The notes under the pieces are model-generated. The model searched no databases. It was given only the letters and a program-made list of their open reading frames with translations, and was not told where the DNA came from. A stretch of 64,000 nucleotides of DNA from Dysgonomonas sp. UBA7710 (GTDB lineage Bacteria; Bacteroidota; Bacteroidia; Bacteroidales; Dysgonomonadaceae), in assembly GCF_002482385.1 (NCBI RefSeq), contig NZ_DLFW01000004.1, positions 20,088-84,087 of the forward strand, read 5' to 3'. Shown one piece after another: positions 61,256 to 64,000 of this stretch. Each line of letters begins with the position of its first letter. The first letter of the stretch is position 1. A program made the translations under genes and the position numbers.

Positions 61256-61889
61256 CACATACATCCTATTTATAGAAGAAGCCGCAGAAGCTATAAGCCA
61301 TTTTCCCGACTTGCACATACATAGTCGGGAAGATGCTCTTCCATTCCTGGAAGGCACAATCAATCTGTTCGATAAAAACAGCGTAGCGTATGACGCCTAC
61401 TCCATACGCATAGAATGCGCTCCCAATTATCCTAAGAGTTTCCCGCTTGTATATGAAACACAAGGAAGATTGCCGCATAATATAGATTGGCATGTGTATA
61501 GCGATGGACATTTCTGTCTGTGTACACCCATAGAGGAGTATATTCACTGTGCAAAAGGAGTCACTCTTACAACTTTTATTCAAAATCAGGTTGTCCCTTA
61601 TTTACACAATCAGAGTTTTAGAGAGAAAGAAGGCTACTTTCTTCATGAAAGATCTCATGGCTTAAAGGGCATCTTAGAGTCTCTATATGATATTCTAAAC
61701 ACCAAAGATTTAATCAAAATCTATTCTTTATTAACGTATATCTATAAAAGTAATCCCCCCTCACGCACCTCAAAATGTTTTTGCGGAAGTGGCAAAAAGT
61801 ACAGACACTGTCATAGAGAAGCATACCATTCGATAAAAAGCATAGGGCAAGATCAATTGCTTACACTAATCTCAATCCTAAATAACTAA
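61248..61889 (+). CDS. CBASS E2-like ubiquitin-conjugating-type protein with SEC-C-like motif
   Basis: A 213-residue protein. The start at ATG 61248 overlaps the CD-NTase stop by 8 bases, giving translational coupling; a longer frame from 61086 lies entirely inside the CD-NTase gene and was rejected. Residues about 1-125 resemble bacterial E2 proteins (AYSIRIECAPNYPKSFPLVYE, then WHVYSDGHFCLCTP, where Cys90 or Cys92 is the candidate thioester residue). The C-terminus has a SEC-C-like zinc motif CFCGSGKKYRHCHR (177-190). No E1 or JAB gene is present, so this is the short type II CBASS arrangement in which E2 alone acts on the CD-NTase. Confidence 0.88.
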   Translation: MNNTYILFIEEAAEAISHFPDLHIHSREDALPFLEGTINLFDKNSVAYDAYSIRIECAPNYPKSFPLVYETQGRLPHNIDWHVYSDGHFCLCTPIEEYIHCAKGVTLTTFIQNQVVPYLHNQSFREKEGYFLHERSHGLKGILESLYDILNTKDLIKIYSLLTYIYKSNPPSRTSKCFCGSGKKYRHCHREAYHSIKSIGQDQLLTLISILNN

Positions 61890-61914
61890 TAACCACATAC
61901 ACATAAAGATCAGC

Positions 61915-64000
61915 TTAGTTAGTAATTACCTCATAGCTAAAATATTCATGTGTCGCATACCAATCCTGATACTGGCTATCATAATACACTATCTCATCTT
62001 TAGCTATAAATATCTTATTAAATTTAGGAGTTTTTTCCAATAATCTCCTTAGGTTTTGGTCGCGATTGATTGGGTTCTGATATACCAAAATATAACTATT
62101 TAGAGGATATTGATTCATCAGATTATTCAGAAAACAGGCTAATTTATTAACTTCATCAAGATCCAAATTAGACAAAGAATTAGCACATGCCAAAACAACT
62201 GTATGAGGTAATGCAAACTCATCTCTATAATAAGCAGGATTACTTTTATCCAGCCCCTCACACAAATCAAATGTATCTATAACTTTAAAAGCCCCTGATT
62301 CGCTAAATTGCCTTGCCTTGTCAAGCATCGACTTTGAAACGTCTACCGCTAAATAATGCACCTTACGACTAGTCTCTGTTTTAAAAACATTATTAAAAGC
62401 CAGAGAAGCAGTTAGTGGTCCGCAGCCATAATCTATAAATACTATTCGCTCTTCCGTATTCTGAAATTTTGACAAAAAGAACGTCTTATGGCTAAGAAAA
62501 ATATGCTGCATTGAAATAAAATATTTTCTCATATTCCAATAACAATACAGCAAAACATTTTCTTTGGGTGTATAATAAGCCAACAAACTTTGTTGACGAT
62601 CCATATACCCGCCTACATTTTGCAGATAATTCAAATCAATTTGTTTATCAAAATCAGCCATTCCATACTGCGTAAGGTTATTACGCATAAAATCCGTGTT
62701 TAACCCTAATATTTCATTGGGCCATTTTGTACGTCTATCATTTTTGATCACCACCTCTACCTTATTCTCAAACACACTTTTAAAAGGCTCGCTAATCACG
62801 GATGGTGCTATCATCTCAGCGGTATTGATTCCGTCAGGAAAATAGATCGGCTGTCCTGCCAATATATCAGACAAAGATGTATTAATGTAGCCTCCTTTTG
62901 ATTTGCAATACTCTATCAGACTCAGATATATAAGGTTGTCAGATAATATATTATCATTGCCTATCAATACCATCTGCTCACGAGCCCGTGTAAGAGCCAC
63001 ATTTAATTTGCGATCGACATCTCCTTCATCATTTAAACTAATCATTCCTTCTAATTGGAAGGGATTATTGACAGAAAAAGAATAAATAATAATATCTCGT
63101 TGGCTTCCCTGGAATCGCTCTACGGAATCGACAGTAATCTTATCATAATTGGGGATGCCTTCCTCTTCCAGTTTATGCTTGATAAGCGCTATCTGATTTC
63201 GAAAAGGTGCAATAATACCTACTGTTGTAAGCGGATCGAACTCTTTATTATTACTATCATACAAGGCTATGATTTCCTTAATGATATAAACAACAAAATC
63301 AGCCTCAGAAGTATTACTTTTTGCATAAAAATTATCGACCTTTTTATTATTAAAAAAAACCAACCTCTTTTGGCTTAGCAACTTTCTGACACTATGTGCT
63401 CCAGATTCTGAAAACTGCAAATCCGTTACCTGTCGGTATAATGCTGTCCTAGTTGCCACATCAATACCCGGTGCATCATAAGCTTCACGCAATAGCCCTT
63501 TATAAAATGCAAAATTAGGGAATAGAGAAATATCTTTATGCATACGCCCTTGATATGTTAAGGTATCATAAGAATCCACATGTTTATTGTCTTCACAAAA
63601 TTTGTAAAGACGTTCAAATAGAGAATTCTTTCTGTTATACAAGCCGATAGACTCTAGCAATCGATTATTAGTTTTAGACCTCTTAACAGACTGCAAAGAA
63701 ATTGCAGGCAATTGCTTATGATCCCCAATAAGTACAAATGTTGATGCTTTCCCCAAAATACCCACCAATTGGGGTTCCAGAATCTGAGAAGCTTCATCAA
63801 CTATTATGTAATCAAAGTTTTTCACTTGGAAAATATGCTCCTTGCTACCTATTGAAGCTACAGTAGAAACATACACATTATTTTCTTTGAGAATACTGGC
63901 CACCTCAGCACGTCCAAATCTTTTACCTGATGCTAACAACTCTTTCTCTCTCTCTTCCATTACTACATCCAGCAGATTTCCCTGATATTCAATACCAGTA
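61915..64000 (-). CDS. SF1 helicase (Dna2/NAM7-like) fused to a SAM methyltransferase, N-terminus outside the window
   Basis: About 695 residues are visible, and the frame stays open to base 64000, so the N-terminal part with Walker A is missing. Helicase motifs are FDYIIVDEASQ (II), LIGDHKQLPA (III), YQGRMH (IV region), VDSVERFQGSQRDIIIYS (V) and LNVALTRAREQMVLIG (VI). A linker follows. From about 460 residues into the visible part there is a Rossmann methyltransferase with motif I IVFIDYGCGPLTASLAF and AVDVSKSMLDKA. It converges on the CBASS operon (25-base gap). A nucleic-acid defence or repair role is plausible; the fusion is not one I recognise by name. Confidence 0.85.
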   Translation of the reverse strand, partial: TGIEYQGNLLDVVMEEREKELLASGKRFGRAEVASILKENNVYVSTVASIGSKEHIFQVKNFDYIIVDEASQILEPQLVGILGKASTFVLIGDHKQLPAISLQSVKRSKTNNRLLESIGLYNRKNSLFERLYKFCEDNKHVDSYDTLTYQGRMHKDISLFPNFAFYKGLLREAYDAPGIDVATRTALYRQVTDLQFSESGAHSVRKLLSQKRLVFFNNKKVDNFYAKSNTSEADFVVYIIKEIIALYDSNNKEFDPLTTVGIIAPFRNQIALIKHKLEEEGIPNYDKITVDSVERFQGSQRDIIIYSFSVNNPFQLEGMISLNDEGDVDRKLNVALTRAREQMVLIGNDNILSDNLIYLSLIEYCKSKGGYINTSLSDILAGQPIYFPDGINTAEMIAPSVISEPFKSVFENKVEVVIKNDRRTKWPNEILGLNTDFMRNNLTQYGMADFDKQIDLNYLQNVGGYMDRQQSLLAYYTPKENVLLYCYWNMRKYFISMQHIFLSHKTFFLSKFQNTEERIVFIDYGCGPLTASLAFNNVFKTETSRKVHYLAVDVSKSMLDKARQFSESGAFKVIDTFDLCEGLDKSNPAYYRDEFALPHTVVLACANSLSNLDLDEVNKLACFLNNLMNQYPLNSYILVYQNPINRDQNLRRLLEKTPKFNKIFIAKDEIVYYDSQYQDWYATHEYFSYEVITN

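Larger units (their letters stand above)
47750..64000 (+). mobile_element. Integrative mobilisable element at tRNA-Lys, right end outside the window
   Basis: A tyrosine integrase sits 240 bases downstream of a tRNA-Lys. The same segment carries an RteC-like frame, an excisionase-like HTH gene, btgA and btgB mobilisation genes and a structured oriT-like region, but no conjugation (Tra) genes. This is the makeup of a mobilisable, not self-transmissible, element. The cargo includes oxidoreductases, regulators and a CBASS defence operon. No second copy of the tRNA 3' end was seen inside the window, so the right boundary is beyond 64000, or the defence genes belong to a neighbouring island. The left boundary is inferred from the tRNA. 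Confidence 0.75.

Overview
The window comes from a Bacteroidales genome. Lifestyle and layout suggest Dysgonomonadaceae or a relative, but that family assignment is inference. The support is two SusC/SusD polysaccharide utilisation loci (PULs), a hybrid two-component regulator, a SusR-type regulator, Bacteroidetes promoters (TAnnTTTG with an upstream TTTG), a 57-residue histone-like protein, and BtgA/BtgB mobilisation genes.

1-27,216 is a xylan PUL. A one-directional block on the minus strand runs SusC, SusD, GH43, GH2, a C10 cysteine protease with a partner lipoprotein, a GH43-GH115 fusion, an acetylesterase-GH11 xylanase fusion, a GPH-type sugar symporter, a GH10 xylanase lipoprotein and a GH43 without signal peptide. 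The hybrid two-component regulator is divergent. Four 12-bp boxes at 20-21 bp spacing lie between it and susC. The implied route is surface cutting and deacetylation (GH10, GH11, esterase), import by SusC/SusD, periplasmic trimming (GH43, GH115, GH2), then symport and final cytoplasmic hydrolysis. The protease pair sits between two 144-bp direct repeats, which are copies of the first 48 codons of the GH43-GH115 gene.

27,217-32,790 holds a remnant of a GH16 gene, the histone-like gene, murF, and a tight three-gene operon (cupin, DUF438/hemerythrin/PAS, DUF1858/DUF2249). It also holds about 1.5 kb of repeat-rich non-coding DNA, part of which repeats the first bases of the window.

32,791-47,223 is an alpha-1,6-glucan (dextran) PUL: GH97, GH31, GH66 dextranase, SusE-like binding lipoprotein, SusD, SusC and a SusR-like membrane regulator, all on the minus strand, with a strong terminator at the end.

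47,695 to the end is a tRNA-Lys followed by an integrative mobilisable element that runs past the window. It has a tyrosine integrase, cargo (two SDR oxidoreductases, an AraC regulator, a decayed AraC gene, a SnoaL-like protein, a Crp/Fnr regulator), an RteC-like frame, an excisionase-like HTH gene, a structured oriT-like region, btgA and btgB. The defence cargo is a short type II CBASS operon: a small Cas2/VapD-like protein, patatin phospholipase CapV, a DncV-like CD-NTase and an E2-like protein. It is preceded by a near-consensus sigma-54 promoter. Divergent to it is a sigma-54 activator whose N-terminal domain resembles the CARF-like sensor of RtcR. A 45-bp dyad lies between them. A phage-defence operon apparently switched on through sigma-54 by a CARF-like sensor is the most unusual thing here. 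Convergent to it is a partial superfamily 1 helicase fused to a SAM methyltransferase, possibly a second defence gene.
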